A stretch of 64,000 nucleotides of DNA from Alphaproteobacteria bacterium (lineage in GTDB: Bacteria > Myxococcota_A > UBA796 > UBA2385): NCBI GenBank assembly GCA_020632755.1, contig JACKEY010000006.1, forward strand, positions 62,001-126,000, read 5' to 3'. Under the pieces are notes generated by a model. It did no database searches. It worked only from the letters and a program-made list of their open reading frames with translations, and was not told the DNA's origin. A program made the translations under genes and the position numbers. Shown in pieces: positions 37,651 through 46,455 of this stretch (positions are counted from its first letter, which is position 1; the number at the start of each line of letters is the position of its first letter).

Positions 37651-40449
37651 ATGGCTTCCGATCCCGCGCCCGCCGACCCCTCCTCCTCCTCCCCCCAGGC
37701 CGATCCCCACGCGCCCTTGCGGCGCGACGTGCGGCTGCTGGGCGATCTGCTGGGGCAGACGCTGACCGGCCAGGGAGGCCCGGCGCTGCTCCAGACGGTC
37801 GAGGCGGTGCGCGGTCGGGCCAAGGCGGCCCGCGGCGAGGGTCCGGGCGCCGCGGCGGCCCGCGACGAGCTCGACGCGCTCCTGGCGGGCCTGTCGCTGC
37901 CCGAGATGACCGCGGTGGGCCGCGCCTTCGCCCACTTCCTGACCTTCGCGAACATCGCCGAGCAGCACCACCGCATCCGGCGGCGGCGGGATCACGAAGC
38001 GGTCGGATCCACCCCGCAGCGCGGCAGCGTGGCCGAGGGCCTGGGCCGGCTGCGGGCCGGCGGGATCGACGGGGACCGGCTGCACCGGGCGGTCGAGGAG
38101 CTGTCCATCGAGCTCGTGCTGACCGCGCATCCGACCCAGGTCGTGCGACGCAGCCTGCTCCAGAAGCACCGGCGCATCGCCGATCTGCTCGCCCGCCGGG
38201 ACCTGGGGCTGACCCCGGTCGAGGAGGAGGCGCTGCGCGATGCGCTGGCGGCCGAGATCGTCGCCCACTGGCGCACGGACGAGGTCAAGCGCGACCAGCC
38301 CACCCCGGTCGACGAGGCGCGGGGCGGCGTGGTCGCCATCGAGCAGTCCATCTGGGAGGCGCTGCCGGCCCTGCTCGAGTCCCTGGACGCCGCCTTGGTG
38401 ACCCACACCGGGCGCGGCCTGTCCCTGACCGCCGCCCCCGTGCGGTTCGCGAGCTGGATGGGCGGCGATCGGGACGGCAACCCCAACGTCACCCCGACCA
38501 CCACCGAGCGGGTGCTGCTGCTGGGCCGCTGGATGGCGGCCACCCTCTACCTGCGCGAGGTCGATGGCCTGCGTGGCGAGCTGTCCATGGGCGACGCCAC
38601 GCCGGCGCTCGTCGCCGCCGCCGCCGCGGTGCGGCCCGGCCACACGGTCCGCGAGCCCTACCGCGAGCTGCTGCGCGGCCTGCGTGATCGGCTGCGGGCC
38701 ACCGTGCGCTACCTCGAGCTGCGGCTGGACGGCCGGCTCGACCCCGACGACGACCCCCAGGTCGACGGCGTGGCCGTGCTCTGCCGCCTCGAAGACCTGC
38801 GGGCGCCGCTCCAGCTGTGCTGGGACAGCCTGTGCGCGACGGGGGCGCAGGTCGTGGCGCAGGGCCGACTGCGGCGGCTCCTGTGGCGCCTGTCCGCCTT
38901 CGGCCTGCACCTGCTGCAGCTCGACCTGCGCCAGGAGAGCGAGCGGCACACCGACGCCATGGCCGCCGTGACCCGGGCCCTCGGGATCGGGGACTACGCC
39001 GCCTGGGCCGAGACCGAGCGCCGGGCCTTCCTGTCGGACGCCCTCGACAGCGCCCGGCCCCTCGTGCCGCCCGAGCTGTGGCGGGCCGACGCCGACCTCG
39101 ACGCGCCGGTTCGCGACGTGCTCCAGACCTTCGCCATGGCCGCCCGCCAAGGCGAAGGGGCACTCGGGGCCTACGTCATCTCCATGGCCACGCACCCCAG
39201 CGACGTGCTCGTCGTGGCCCTGCTCCAGCGCGAGGCCCGGCGGGTCTTCCGGCCGGGCCGGGGCGACGGGCCGCCCGCGCCGCCGCTGCGCATCGCGCCG
39301 TTGTTCGAGACCCGCGACGACCTGCAGGGTGCGGGCGCCAGCATGCGGGCCCTGCTGGCCGTGCCCTGGTACCGCGAGCACGTGCGGCAGGTCCACGGCG
39401 ACCGCCACGAGGTCATGATCGGCTACTCCGACTCGGCCAAGGACGCCGGGCGGCTCGCGGCGGCCTGGGCGCTCTACCAGGGGCAGGAGGACATCGTCGC
39501 GGCCGGCGCCGCGCAGGGCGTGACCATCACCCTGTTCCACGGACGCGGCGGCACCGTCGGCCGCGGCGGGGGACCGACCCACCAGGCCATCCGCGCCCAG
39601 CCGCCGGGCAGCGTCGCCGGCCGCCTGCGGGTCACCGAGCAGGGCGAGATGATCCAGGCCAAGTTCGGCCACCCCGGGCTGGCCGTCCGCAACCTCGAGC
39701 TCTACGTCACCGCCGTGCTCGAGGCGACGCTGACGCCGCCCGCCGACCCGCCGCCCGAGTGGCGCGCCTTCATGGACCAGCTCGCTGACCGGGCCTGCGG
39801 CGCCTACCGCGACGTCGTGCGCCACCGACCCGAATTCGTGCCCTACTTCCGCACCGCCACCCCCGAGCGCGAGCTGTCCGTGCTCAACGTCGGCAGCCGC
39901 CCCGCGCGCCGACCGGGGGGCAGAGACGCCGGAATCCAGAGCCTGCGGGCCATCCCCTGGGTCTTCGCCTGGACCCAGGTGCGGCTCATGCTGCCCGCGT
40001 GGCTCGGCATCGACGCCGCGCTGTCGTGGGGGCGGGCGCAGGATCCGGCCCTGCTGCACGCCATGTGCACCGAGTGGCCCTTCCTGCGCAGCACCCTGGC
40101 CCTCGTCGAGATGGTCCTCGCCAAGGCCGACCCCGGCGTGCACGCCCGCTACGACCGCCTGCTCGTTCCCCCCGAGCTCGCCCCCCTCGGCGCCGAGCTG
40201 CGCGACCGGCTCCAGGCGACCCGCGACGAGGTCCGCCAGGCCCTGGGCCGCGACGTCCTCCTCGCCGACAACCCCGTCCTCGCCCGCTCCATCGCCGTGC
40301 GGAACCCCTACGTCGACCCCCTCAACCTCCTCCAGACCGAGCTGCTCCGGCGCCTGCGCGAGGTCGACGGCGACCCCCCGCGCGAGCTGCTCGACGCCTT
40401 CATCGTCACCGTCAACGGCGTGGCCGCGGGCATGCGGAACACGGGCTGA
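37651..40449 (+). CDS. ppc: Phosphoenolpyruvate carboxylase
   Basis: Enzyme of 932 aa that carboxylates PEP to oxaloacetate to replenish the TCA cycle. Family motifs are in order: VLTAHPTQVVRRSLLQKHRRI (catalytic His), ASWMGGDRDGNPNVT, MIGYSDSAKDAG, LFHGRGGTVGRGGGP (the mobile active-site Arg loop), QGEMIQAKFG and the conserved C-terminal GMRNTG. The catalytic-His motif has Gln where HPTE is most common, which also occurs in other members. It is slightly longer than the roughly 880-aa Escherichia coli enzyme, with the extra residues near the N-terminus. Only a weak GGCGGGG precedes the ATG; it follows the preceding gene by 8 bp. Confidence 0.95.
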   Translation: MASDPAPADPSSSSPQADPHAPLRRDVRLLGDLLGQTLTGQGGPALLQTVEAVRGRAKAARGEGPGAAAARDELDALLAGLSLPEMTAVGRAFAHFLTFANIAEQHHRIRRRRDHEAVGSTPQRGSVAEGLGRLRAGGIDGDRLHRAVEELSIELVLTAHPTQVVRRSLLQKHRRIADLLARRDLGLTPVEEEALRDALAAEIVAHWRTDEVKRDQPTPVDEARGGVVAIEQSIWEALPALLESLDAALVTHTGRGLSLTAAPVRFASWMGGDRDGNPNVTPTTTERVLLLGRWMAATLYLREVDGLRGELSMGDATPALVAAAAAVRPGHTVREPYRELLRGLRDRLRATVRYLELRLDGRLDPDDDPQVDGVAVLCRLEDLRAPLQLCWDSLCATGAQVVAQGRLRRLLWRLSAFGLHLLQLDLRQESERHTDAMAAVTRALGIGDYAAWAETERRAFLSDALDSARPLVPPELWRADADLDAPVRDVLQTFAMAARQGEGALGAYVISMATHPSDVLVVALLQREARRVFRPGRGDGPPAPPLRIAPLFETRDDLQGAGASMRALLAVPWYREHVRQVHGDRHEVMIGYSDSAKDAGRLAAAWALYQGQEDIVAAGAAQGVTITLFHGRGGTVGRGGGPTHQAIRAQPPGSVAGRLRVTEQGEMIQAKFGHPGLAVRNLELYVTAVLEATLTPPADPPPEWRAFMDQLADRACGAYRDVVRHRPEFVPYFRTATPERELSVLNVGSRPARRPGGRDAGIQSLRAIPWVFAWTQVRLMLPAWLGIDAALSWGRAQDPALLHAMCTEWPFLRSTLALVEMVLAKADPGVHARYDRLLVPPELAPLGAELRDRLQATRDEVRQALGRDVLLADNPVLARSIAVRNPYVDPLNLLQTELLRRLREVDGDPPRELLDAFIVTVNGVAAGMRNTG

Positions 40450-40546
40450 GGCGGCGACCTTGGGCCTGCGCGGGCGGGGGAGGGAGGGAGCGCACTGCGG
40501 GGGAGGGGACGGGGGCTCGAAGTCGGAGCGATACGGTATCGGCGTG

Positions 40547-40783
40547 GGGTTCGGGCGCGATCGGAGGCCCGAGTGTGGGTCGATAGACCATCGCCCCGGG
40601 TTCGGGCGTGATCGGAGGCCCGAAGTGTGGGTCGATAGACCATCGCCCCCGGGTTCGGGCGTGATCGGAGGCCCGAAGTGTGGGTCGATAGACCATCGCC
40701 CCCGGGTTCGGGCGCGATCGGAGGCCCGAAGTGTGGGTCGATAGACCATCGCCCCCGGGTTCGGGCGCGATCGGAGGCCCGCC
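40547..40783. repeat. Tandem array, about 4.5 copies of a 53-bp unit
   Basis: Units begin at 40547, 40598, 40651, 40704 and 40757, each starting gggttcgggcg; the first is 51 bp long and the last is partial. The units are nearly identical. Each carries the inverted pair ttcgggc...gcccgaa around about ten bases, so each copy could form a small hairpin. The array fills the gap between the convergent ppc and PKD-protein genes and could end transcription from both sides. There are no spacers, so it is not a CRISPR array. The rest of the 395-bp gap (40450-40844) shows no gene. Confidence 0.9.
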
Positions 40784-40844
40784 CCGGCGCGACCAACCAT
40801 CGCCACCCCAGCCGGATCAGCCCCCTGGAAGCAACCCCGGTCGG

Positions 40845-41720
40845 CTACCGCCGCCGTCGCCAGCCCATCAGCAGCATCGGCAGGAACACCGCCGCCGCGC
40901 CGCCGCTGCCGCAGCTGCAGCCGGTGCCCAGGATCTCGTACTCCGGGGCCAGGCCGCTGCCGGTGTCGCCGCCGTCGACGAAGGTGTCGCGGCCGCCGCC
41001 ATCCCCGGTGCCGCCGTCGGTGCCGCCGTCGCCGGTGCCGCCGTCGGTGCCGCCGTCGCCGGTGCCGCCGTCGGTCCCGCCGTCGCCGCCGCTGTCGGCG
41101 CCCCCGTCCGCGCCGCCGTCGTCGCCCGGATCCTCGACGGGCACGACCTCGATCGAGCCTTCCCAGCGGTCGGACCCGCCGTCGTCGTCCGACGCGGTGA
41201 CGACCAGCGCGTAGGTGCCGGGCTCGGCCCAGGCGTGGGCGATCTCGGTGCCGCGCGCGGTGTCGCCGTCGCCCAGGTCCCAGGCGATGGTGATGCGGTC
41301 GGCGGGCTCGACGTCGGTGGCGTCGATCGACAGCAGCACGGTGTCGCCGGCTTCGATGGACGCGGGGATGCGCGGCTCGCCCAGCTCGGGCGCGACGTTG
41401 TTCACGGTGACCGTCGTCCAGGCCCGGTCGTCCAGCCCGACGCCGTCGATGATCTCGCAGCTCACCCCGAGCTCGACGTCCACGACCAGCGGCCCGTCCA
41501 GGTCGGCGGCGTCGAAGACGACGGTCGGGTCGTCGGCCACCACGGCGTCGATGACACCGTCGCCGTCCAGGTCCCAGCTGTACTCGACCCGCGTGCACTC
41601 GGTCAGGATCGAGGCTTCGGCCGACAGGGTGATCGCGTCGCCGGCGTCGACGGTGTACGGGCCGCCGGCGTCGGTCACCAGCGCGAAGGCGGGAGCGGAC
41701 AGGAAGAGGAGGGGAACCAC
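40845..41720 (-). CDS. PKD-domain surface protein with MYXO-CTERM-like sorting tail
   Basis: Exported protein of 291 aa. A short signal peptide (VPLLFLSAPAFA) precedes two PKD-like Ig folds (VDAGDAITLSAEASI...YSWDLDGDG and IEAGDTVLLSIDATD...IAWDLGDGDTARG...HAWAEPGTYALVVTASDDDGGSD). A Gly-Asp-Thr repeat linker follows. The C-terminus, GCSCGSGG, a hydrophobic stretch, then WRRRR, matches the Cys-hydrophobic-Arg plan of MYXO-CTERM sorting signals, which are processed and anchored at the surface in Myxococcota. It is a cell-surface adhesin or scaffold by architecture. It ends facing ppc across the tandem repeat array. Confidence 0.8.
   Translation of the reverse strand: MVPLLFLSAPAFALVTDAGGPYTVDAGDAITLSAEASILTECTRVEYSWDLDGDGVIDAVVADDPTVVFDAADLDGPLVVDVELGVSCEIIDGVGLDDRAWTTVTVNNVAPELGEPRIPASIEAGDTVLLSIDATDVEPADRITIAWDLGDGDTARGTEIAHAWAEPGTYALVVTASDDDGGSDRWEGSIEVVPVEDPGDDGGADGGADSGGDGGTDGGTGDGGTDGGTGDGGTDGGTGDGGGRDTFVDGGDTGSGLAPEYEILGTGCSCGSGGAAAVFLPMLLMGWRRRR
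41005..41085. repeat. Three 27-bp tandem repeats in the PKD-protein linker
   Basis: Three exact or near-exact 27-bp units (41005-41031, 41032-41058, 41059-41085) encode GDGGTDGGT three times on the minus strand. The period is a multiple of three, so copy-number changes would keep the frame. Confidence 0.8.
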
Positions 41721-41787
41721 GGGCGCACCCTACCGCGTCGGTTCGCCTTTGGCGCGCGCCGGTTAGGCGTGGGCCGAGGAGGTGGTG

Positions 41788-42249
41788 ATGGGGCTGCTGC
41801 GCAAGGTCGTGGGCAAGGTCGTGGGCAAGGTGCGTGGGGGCGGCGAGACCCGACCGACTCCGGCGACGCCGCCTCCCAGCTTCACGCCCCGCCCGGCCGA
41901 GTCCGAGCCTCCGCTCGAAGCCGAGACCCTGCAGTCGCTCGAGTGCGGCGCGCAGGAGCTCAAGGAACGCCTCGACTGCGGCGAGCACGTGGTGATCGTC
42001 GACGTGCGCACGGACGGCGAGCTGCGCCAGGGCATGCTGCCGGGCGCCCTGCACATCCCCCTCCAGGACCTCTCGGCCCGCTGGGAAGAGCTCAAGGACG
42101 CCGACGAGATCGTGCTGTACTGTGCCGCCGGCATGCGCAGCCTGCAGGCCGCCGAGTTCCTGCGCGGCAAGGGGCTCATCAACGCGACCAGCCTGGAAGG
42201 CGGCGTCGGCGCCTGGCGCGCGGCGGGGGGCAGCTTCACGCAGCCCTGA
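41788..42249 (+). CDS. Single-domain rhodanese
   Basis: Small cytosolic sulfurtransferase-like protein of 153 aa. After a basic, Pro-rich N-terminal extension (residues 1-45) comes one rhodanese domain with VVIVDVRTDGELRQGMLPGALHIPL and the active-site loop LYCAAGMRSLQAAEFL containing the catalytic Cys. GluGlyGlyValGlyAlaTrp near the end is typical. It may carry sulfur for cofactor or tRNA thiolation; no partner is visible. The ATG at 41788 follows GAGGAGG by five bases. The next gene begins 12 bp after its stop. Confidence 0.8.
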   Translation: MGLLRKVVGKVVGKVRGGGETRPTPATPPPSFTPRPAESEPPLEAETLQSLECGAQELKERLDCGEHVVIVDVRTDGELRQGMLPGALHIPLQDLSARWEELKDADEIVLYCAAGMRSLQAAEFLRGKGLINATSLEGGVGAWRAAGGSFTQP

Positions 42250-42261
42250 GCGTGCGTAGGC

Positions 42262-43131
42262 ATGTCGGCCATGGACAACCCCCTCGTCACCCTGCCGGAG
42301 CGCGTCCCCGCGGCGCTGCCCGCCATCCGTCGCATCAACGCCCTGCGGCGCCGCGTCGAGGGCCGCTTGCGCTCCTTCGACGTCATGGACTGGCCCGGCG
42401 TCCGCTATGGCCCCGGCGAGCGCCAGGTGATGCGCCTGTGGGAGCTCAACGACCTCGCACCCCGCGACGGCTGGCCCGGCGTGCTGCTCATCCACGGCGG
42501 CGGCTGGGTCGAAGGCGACCTGTCGGACTTCGAGTCCCTCGCCCCGGCCTTCGCGCGCCGCGGCATCGTCGCCGCCGCCATGAACTACCGCCTCGCCCCC
42601 GACGACCGCTGGCCCGCCCCGCTCGACGACGCCGAAGCCGCGCTGGAGCGGCTGCGCGACGCCCAGACCGACCCGCAGCGCCTCGCCGTCTGGGGCCACA
42701 GCGCCGGCGGCCACATCGCCCTGCAGCTCGCCCGCCGCCGACCCGACCTGGTCGCCTGCGTCGTCGCCATGGGCGCCCCCACCGACCTGCGCCAGCTGGC
42801 CACCCACGGCGTCGACGACCTGGGCCGGGTGTTCGACGACGACCAGCTCGAGCCCGCCTCGCCGATCTCCGCCACCGACCCGCCCGTGCCGACCCTGCTC
42901 GTCCACGGCGACGCCGACGCCGTCGTGCCGGTCGGCCACGCCCGCGCCTTCGCGACCAGCTGGCCTGACCAGACCGAGCTGATCGAGATCCCCGACGGCG
43001 ACCACGGCATCCGCTGGCCGCCGTTCTCGGCCCTGCGCGCCCGCCGCCGCGCGGTGGACTGGGTCCAGACGCAGCTCGCCCCGGCGAACCGGGGCAGCAA
43101 GTGGAAGCGGAAGGGCCGCGAGAAGCGCTGA
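42262..43131 (+). CDS. Alpha/beta hydrolase (esterase/lipase of the HSL-like type)
   Basis: Cytosolic hydrolase of 289 aa. The oxyanion-hole motif VLLIHGGGWVEGD (HGGGW), nucleophile elbow VWGHSAGGHIALQL (GHSAG), acid LLVHGDADAVVP and catalytic His in IPDGDHGIRWP are all present and in the normal order. The sequence fits carboxylesterases with small-ester substrates. The C-terminal tail is very basic (SKWKRKGREKR). It starts 12 bp after the rhodanese gene and is likely co-transcribed with it. Substrate is unknown. Confidence 0.85.
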   Translation: MSAMDNPLVTLPERVPAALPAIRRINALRRRVEGRLRSFDVMDWPGVRYGPGERQVMRLWELNDLAPRDGWPGVLLIHGGGWVEGDLSDFESLAPAFARRGIVAAAMNYRLAPDDRWPAPLDDAEAALERLRDAQTDPQRLAVWGHSAGGHIALQLARRRPDLVACVVAMGAPTDLRQLATHGVDDLGRVFDDDQLEPASPISATDPPVPTLLVHGDADAVVPVGHARAFATSWPDQTELIEIPDGDHGIRWPPFSALRARRRAVDWVQTQLAPANRGSKWKRKGREKR

Positions 43132-43165
43132 GCCGCGCCCCCCCACGACCGGATCAGCGCCCCGA

Positions 43166-44320
43166 CTACAGCGTGCAGTCGGGGTTGCTGGCGCTCGCGT
43201 CGCAGTCCTCGTGGCAGTTCTCCTGGTCGATCTCGTCCAGGCCGCCGCCGATCTCGTTGGCCACCACGTCCTGGATCTCCACGCCGATGCAGTAGCTCGC
43301 GCCGTCGCCGGAGCAGGACGAGCAGGTGACACCCAGGAAGGTCAGGTAGCTGCAGATGGTGGCGGGGTCGGTGGTGCCGAGCAGGTCGCCGACCAACGGC
43401 CCCAGCACCCGCATGTCCAGCTCGCCCTCGACCGTGCCGTCTTCGATGCGGGTGGCGGTCTCGTTGAAGCTGGCGCCCAGCCGGAAGTTGCTGATCTCGA
43501 TGGCGTAGCCGCCCGCGTCGAAGGCCATGTCCGTCGGGCCGAGCTGGAAGTAGGGGTTCGACGAGAAGTCGGCGGGCGGGAAGTCGATGGTCGGGGCGCA
43601 GGTGTCCTGGCCGCCGCTGCCGTTGCCGGTGGCGCCGAACATCGTGATGGTCGAGTCGGTCTCGGCCGCGACGCCCAGCAGCATCTCGAAGTCGCCCAGG
43701 CCGGAGATGAGATCGCCCACGCCCGCGGGCTCGACCCAGGTCGCGCTGCCGAGGTCGACCAGGTAGCCCTTGCCGACCAGGCCGCTGACCGGGGTGCCCG
43801 GGTCCAGGGTGGTGAACTGCGCGGTCTCGGAGCCGCCGCAGTAGTCCAGGGTCGCGACGTAGGTGGCGCCGGCCGCCAGCGCGGTGCTGGGCTGGAAGAC
43901 GGCGACGGTGTCTTCGTCCGACAGCCAGCTGCTGCCGCTGACGCTGCTGCCGTCCAGGCTGGCCAGGGTGACGACCGCAGTGCTGTCCGCGTCGCTCAGG
44001 GTGAACCGGATGGTGCTGCCCAGGTTGACGTCGGTGTCGCCGTCGTCGGGCTCGACGCTGAGCACCATGGCGTCGCAGTCGCCGCCGCCCCCGTCGGTGT
44101 CCGTGTCGGCGTCGGTGTCGCCATCGGTGTCCGTGTCCGTGTCGGTGTTCGTGGCGCCGCTGTCCTTGCCGTCGTCGCCGGTGCCGTCATCGGTCGCGCC
44201 GTCGCCGCCGATGTCGCCGGTGTCGTCCTTGCCCTCGAGCTTGCCGGAGCTGCAGGCCAGCAGCACGGCGGGGAGGGACAGGCAGAGGAGGAGGTTCTTG
44301 GAGGAGAAGGCGCGGGTCAT
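43166..44320 (-). CDS. Lipoprotein with Asp-Thr linker and Ig-like domain
   Basis: Exported lipoprotein of 384 aa. The signal NLLLCLSLPAVLLACSS has lipobox LLAC. An Asp-Thr/Asp-Gly/Gly linker covers residues about 27-80. Next comes an Ig-like domain (VLSVEPDDGDTDVNLGSTIRF, then VAVFQPSTALAAGATYVATL) of the bacterial Big_5 kind. The remaining 220 residues form an unknown beta-rich region with Cys-rich stretches (FLGVTCSSCSG, then DCDASASNPDC). It is related in style to the lipoprotein at 32040-34427. The ATG at 44320 has GGAG five bases upstream. Confidence 0.7.
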   Translation of the reverse strand: MTRAFSSKNLLLCLSLPAVLLACSSGKLEGKDDTGDIGGDGATDDGTGDDGKDSGATNTDTDTDTDGDTDADTDTDGGGGDCDAMVLSVEPDDGDTDVNLGSTIRFTLSDADSTAVVTLASLDGSSVSGSSWLSDEDTVAVFQPSTALAAGATYVATLDYCGGSETAQFTTLDPGTPVSGLVGKGYLVDLGSATWVEPAGVGDLISGLGDFEMLLGVAAETDSTITMFGATGNGSGGQDTCAPTIDFPPADFSSNPYFQLGPTDMAFDAGGYAIEISNFRLGASFNETATRIEDGTVEGELDMRVLGPLVGDLLGTTDPATICSYLTFLGVTCSSCSGDGASYCIGVEIQDVVANEIGGGLDEIDQENCHEDCDASASNPDCTL

Positions 44321-44415
44321 CGGGACTCCGGGAGAGGTCGGCCGCGGGCGGCCCGGGAAGGCGCGCAGCCTACCGCATGCTCCTGTCACCTGCCTGAACT
44401 CGGGTTGACGCGGGT

Positions 44416-45483
44416 TCAGTTCCCCCGCAGCAGCACGTCGCAGTAGAACCGCACCTTCTCGAGGGCCTTGCCGTGGGGCCGCTCGTGGATGTTCCGGCGC
44501 AGGGCCACCAGGGTGCGCCGCTGCAGCGCGTACTGGTCCCACTTCTTCTTCTTGGGCTTCCAGGCGGCGGCATCGGCCGCCTCCATCGGCTGCCACAGGG
44601 TGTCGAGCGGGTATCCCCAGGTCTCGAGGTCCTCGGGCGGCACGCCGGCCAGCTGCTTCGCGACCACCTCGAACTTGCCCTCGTCCGCCGCCAGCTCGTC
44701 GGCCCACTTGTGGATGCTGCTCGTGACGGGCCGGTCGTGCTTCTGGACCCCGATCGGGTCGCCCAGGCCCTCGGCCACCTTCGCCTTCTTGTAGTTCACC
44801 GCCTCGGGCTCGAAGGGGATCGACAGGAAGGTCGAGATCTCCTGCAGCGTCGCCTCCGGGTTCTCGGCCAGCGCCTCGTAGGACACTTGCAGCAGGGGCG
44901 CCTTCGCGTCGCGGATGAACCGCGCCATCGCCGGCACGTAGCGGGTGAGCACCGGGTTGAAGCGCACGGCGGCGTCGAAGTCCCCGTCGAAGAAGCTGTT
45001 CGCGTAGCTGGCGAACACCGCCGCCGGGTGCCGGGTGAGCACGATGTAGCGGGCGCTCGGGTACAGCTTCTCCAGGTAGGGCGTGATGAGCGCGTTCGCC
45101 GGCGTCTTGTCCAGGAAGTAGCGCTTGCCGTCGCCGTGGCTGCGCAGCATCTCGCCGTAGAGCAGGTCGGTGTAGGCCCGGCAGGCCGCGTAGTAGCTGT
45201 CCTCGCCGCCGGGCAGGTCGGCCACGAACTCGCGGGTGGCCTGCTGCGCCTGCAGCTGGTCGAAGGGCGCCTTCTCGACCGTGTCCCAGAAGCCCAGGTG
45301 GGCCAGCGGCGTCAGCAGGTGCGGCTCGGGGCGGCTGTAGATGTGGCTGGTCGCGTTGAGCACCCGCATCAGCAGCGTCGAGCCCGCCCGGGGCGTGCTG
45401 ATCAGGAAGATCAGCCGGTCCTGCATGGGCAGCACCTCGTAGGGCGTGTCGTCGGGCGTCTCGCAGGCAGCGGTCGGGGCCAT
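44416..45483 (-). CDS. Sulfotransferase-family protein
   Basis: Cytosolic PAPS-dependent sulfotransferase-like protein of 355 aa. The 5-prime phosphosulfate loop is LISTPRAGSTLLMRVLNA near residue 28, and the 3-prime phosphate-binding strand is YIVLTRHPAAVFASYANSF near residue 145, both characteristic. DKTPANALI and VSYEALAENPEATLQEI also match the family. The C-terminal 40 residues are basic (KPKKKKWDQY). It transfers sulfate to a hydroxyl or amine of an unknown acceptor. It lies between the murB gene upstream (33 bp) and a lipoprotein gene; same-strand spacing suggests one transcript from murB. Confidence 0.8.
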   Translation of the reverse strand: MAPTAACETPDDTPYEVLPMQDRLIFLISTPRAGSTLLMRVLNATSHIYSRPEPHLLTPLAHLGFWDTVEKAPFDQLQAQQATREFVADLPGGEDSYYAACRAYTDLLYGEMLRSHGDGKRYFLDKTPANALITPYLEKLYPSARYIVLTRHPAAVFASYANSFFDGDFDAAVRFNPVLTRYVPAMARFIRDAKAPLLQVSYEALAENPEATLQEISTFLSIPFEPEAVNYKKAKVAEGLGDPIGVQKHDRPVTSSIHKWADELAADEGKFEVVAKQLAGVPPEDLETWGYPLDTLWQPMEAADAAAWKPKKKKWDQYALQRRTLVALRRNIHERPHGKALEKVRFYCDVLLRGN

Positions 45484-45516
45484 GGGGCGTCTCCAGCCGG
45501 GGCAGGGACCCGGCGG

Positions 45517-46455
45517 CTATCTGGAAAGCGGGGGCAGGGGCCAGCGGTCGGCCGGCCAGTCGCCGACGGGGTGGACTTCCGGCTCCAGCTGGATCCCGGT
45601 GCGGTCGAAGACCACCTGGCGGGCGTGCTGCACCAGCCACCACACGTCGTCGGCGGTCGCCCCGCCGGTGTTCACGATGAAGTTGGCGTGCAGGTCGCTG
45701 ATCCGCGCCCCGCCGCGCTTCGTGCCCTTGAGCCCGGCGGCGTCGATCTCCCGGCCGGCGCTGGTGCCGGGCGGGTTCTTGAACACGCTTCCGCAGCTCG
45801 GCTGGTCGAGGGGCTGGGTCGCCTTGCGCCGGGCGAGGTGGGCGCGGATGGTCTCGGCTTCCTCGGCTACGGCAGAGGGGTCGGAGAGGAGGTCGAGGTG
45901 GACCTGCACGACGACCGCCCCGGGCGGCAGCCGGGCGCGCCGGTAGGAGAAGGCCAGCGCGTCCTGGAGGAGGCGCTCGCGGGCGCCGCCCGGCAGCACC
46001 ACGTCGACGGCGGTGACCCGATCGCCGATCTCACCCAGGGTCCAGCCGGCGTTCATGCGGACCGCGCCGCCCAGGGTGCCGGGTACCCCGGCCAGGGCTG
46101 CAGCCCCGCCCAGCCCCGCGCGCTCCAGCCGCTTGAGCAGCACCGCGTTCATCATGCCGCCGCCGACCACGGCGCCGTCGGGGCCGACGGTCCCGTCCCG
46201 CAGCGCGCCGACCAGCTTCACCGCCAGCCCGCGGATGCCGGCATCGGCCACCAGCAGGTTGCTGCCGGCGCCGACCAGGGTCACCGGCGCGCCCAGCGCC
46301 ATCAGCCCGGCCAGCGCGGCTTCGTCGGGCACCTCGACCCAGGCGTCGGCGGGACCGCCGATGCGCCAGAAGCCGCGGCGGGCCAGCGGCTCGTCCTCGC
46401 GCGGGGTCAGCCCCAGGCGGTGCAGAGCCGCCCGGAGCCCGGCGGAGATCGGCAC
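45517..46455 (-). CDS. murB: UDP-N-acetylenolpyruvoylglucosamine reductase
   Basis: Peptidoglycan precursor enzyme of 312 aa that reduces UDP-GlcNAc-enolpyruvate to UDP-MurNAc using FAD and NADPH. Family motifs include TLVGAGSNLLVADAGIRG for FAD binding, AGVPGTLGGAVRMNAG, and PSCGSVFKNPPG with the active-site Ser-type block, then AGLKGTKRGGARIS and HANFIVNTG. It starts at a GTG that directly follows the stop of the aldehyde dehydrogenase gene (TGA-GTG), giving coupled translation. murB is usually in the dcw cell-wall cluster; here it stands alone among metabolic genes. Confidence 0.9.
   Translation of the reverse strand: MPISAGLRAALHRLGLTPREDEPLARRGFWRIGGPADAWVEVPDEAALAGLMALGAPVTLVGAGSNLLVADAGIRGLAVKLVGALRDGTVGPDGAVVGGGMMNAVLLKRLERAGLGGAAALAGVPGTLGGAVRMNAGWTLGEIGDRVTAVDVVLPGGARERLLQDALAFSYRRARLPPGAVVVQVHLDLLSDPSAVAEEAETIRAHLARRKATQPLDQPSCGSVFKNPPGTSAGREIDAAGLKGTKRGGARISDLHANFIVNTGGATADDVWWLVQHARQVVFDRTGIQLEPEVHPVGDWPADRWPLPPLSR

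Noticed and set aside
40547..40783. Possible CRISPR array
   Set aside because: The 53-bp units are directly abutting and have no unique spacers, and no cas gene is present.
37639..43332. A very long minus-strand open frame crossing ppc, the tandem repeats and several genes
   Set aside because: It runs antisense to ppc and other recognised genes and reads through the repeat array; there are no conserved motifs in it.
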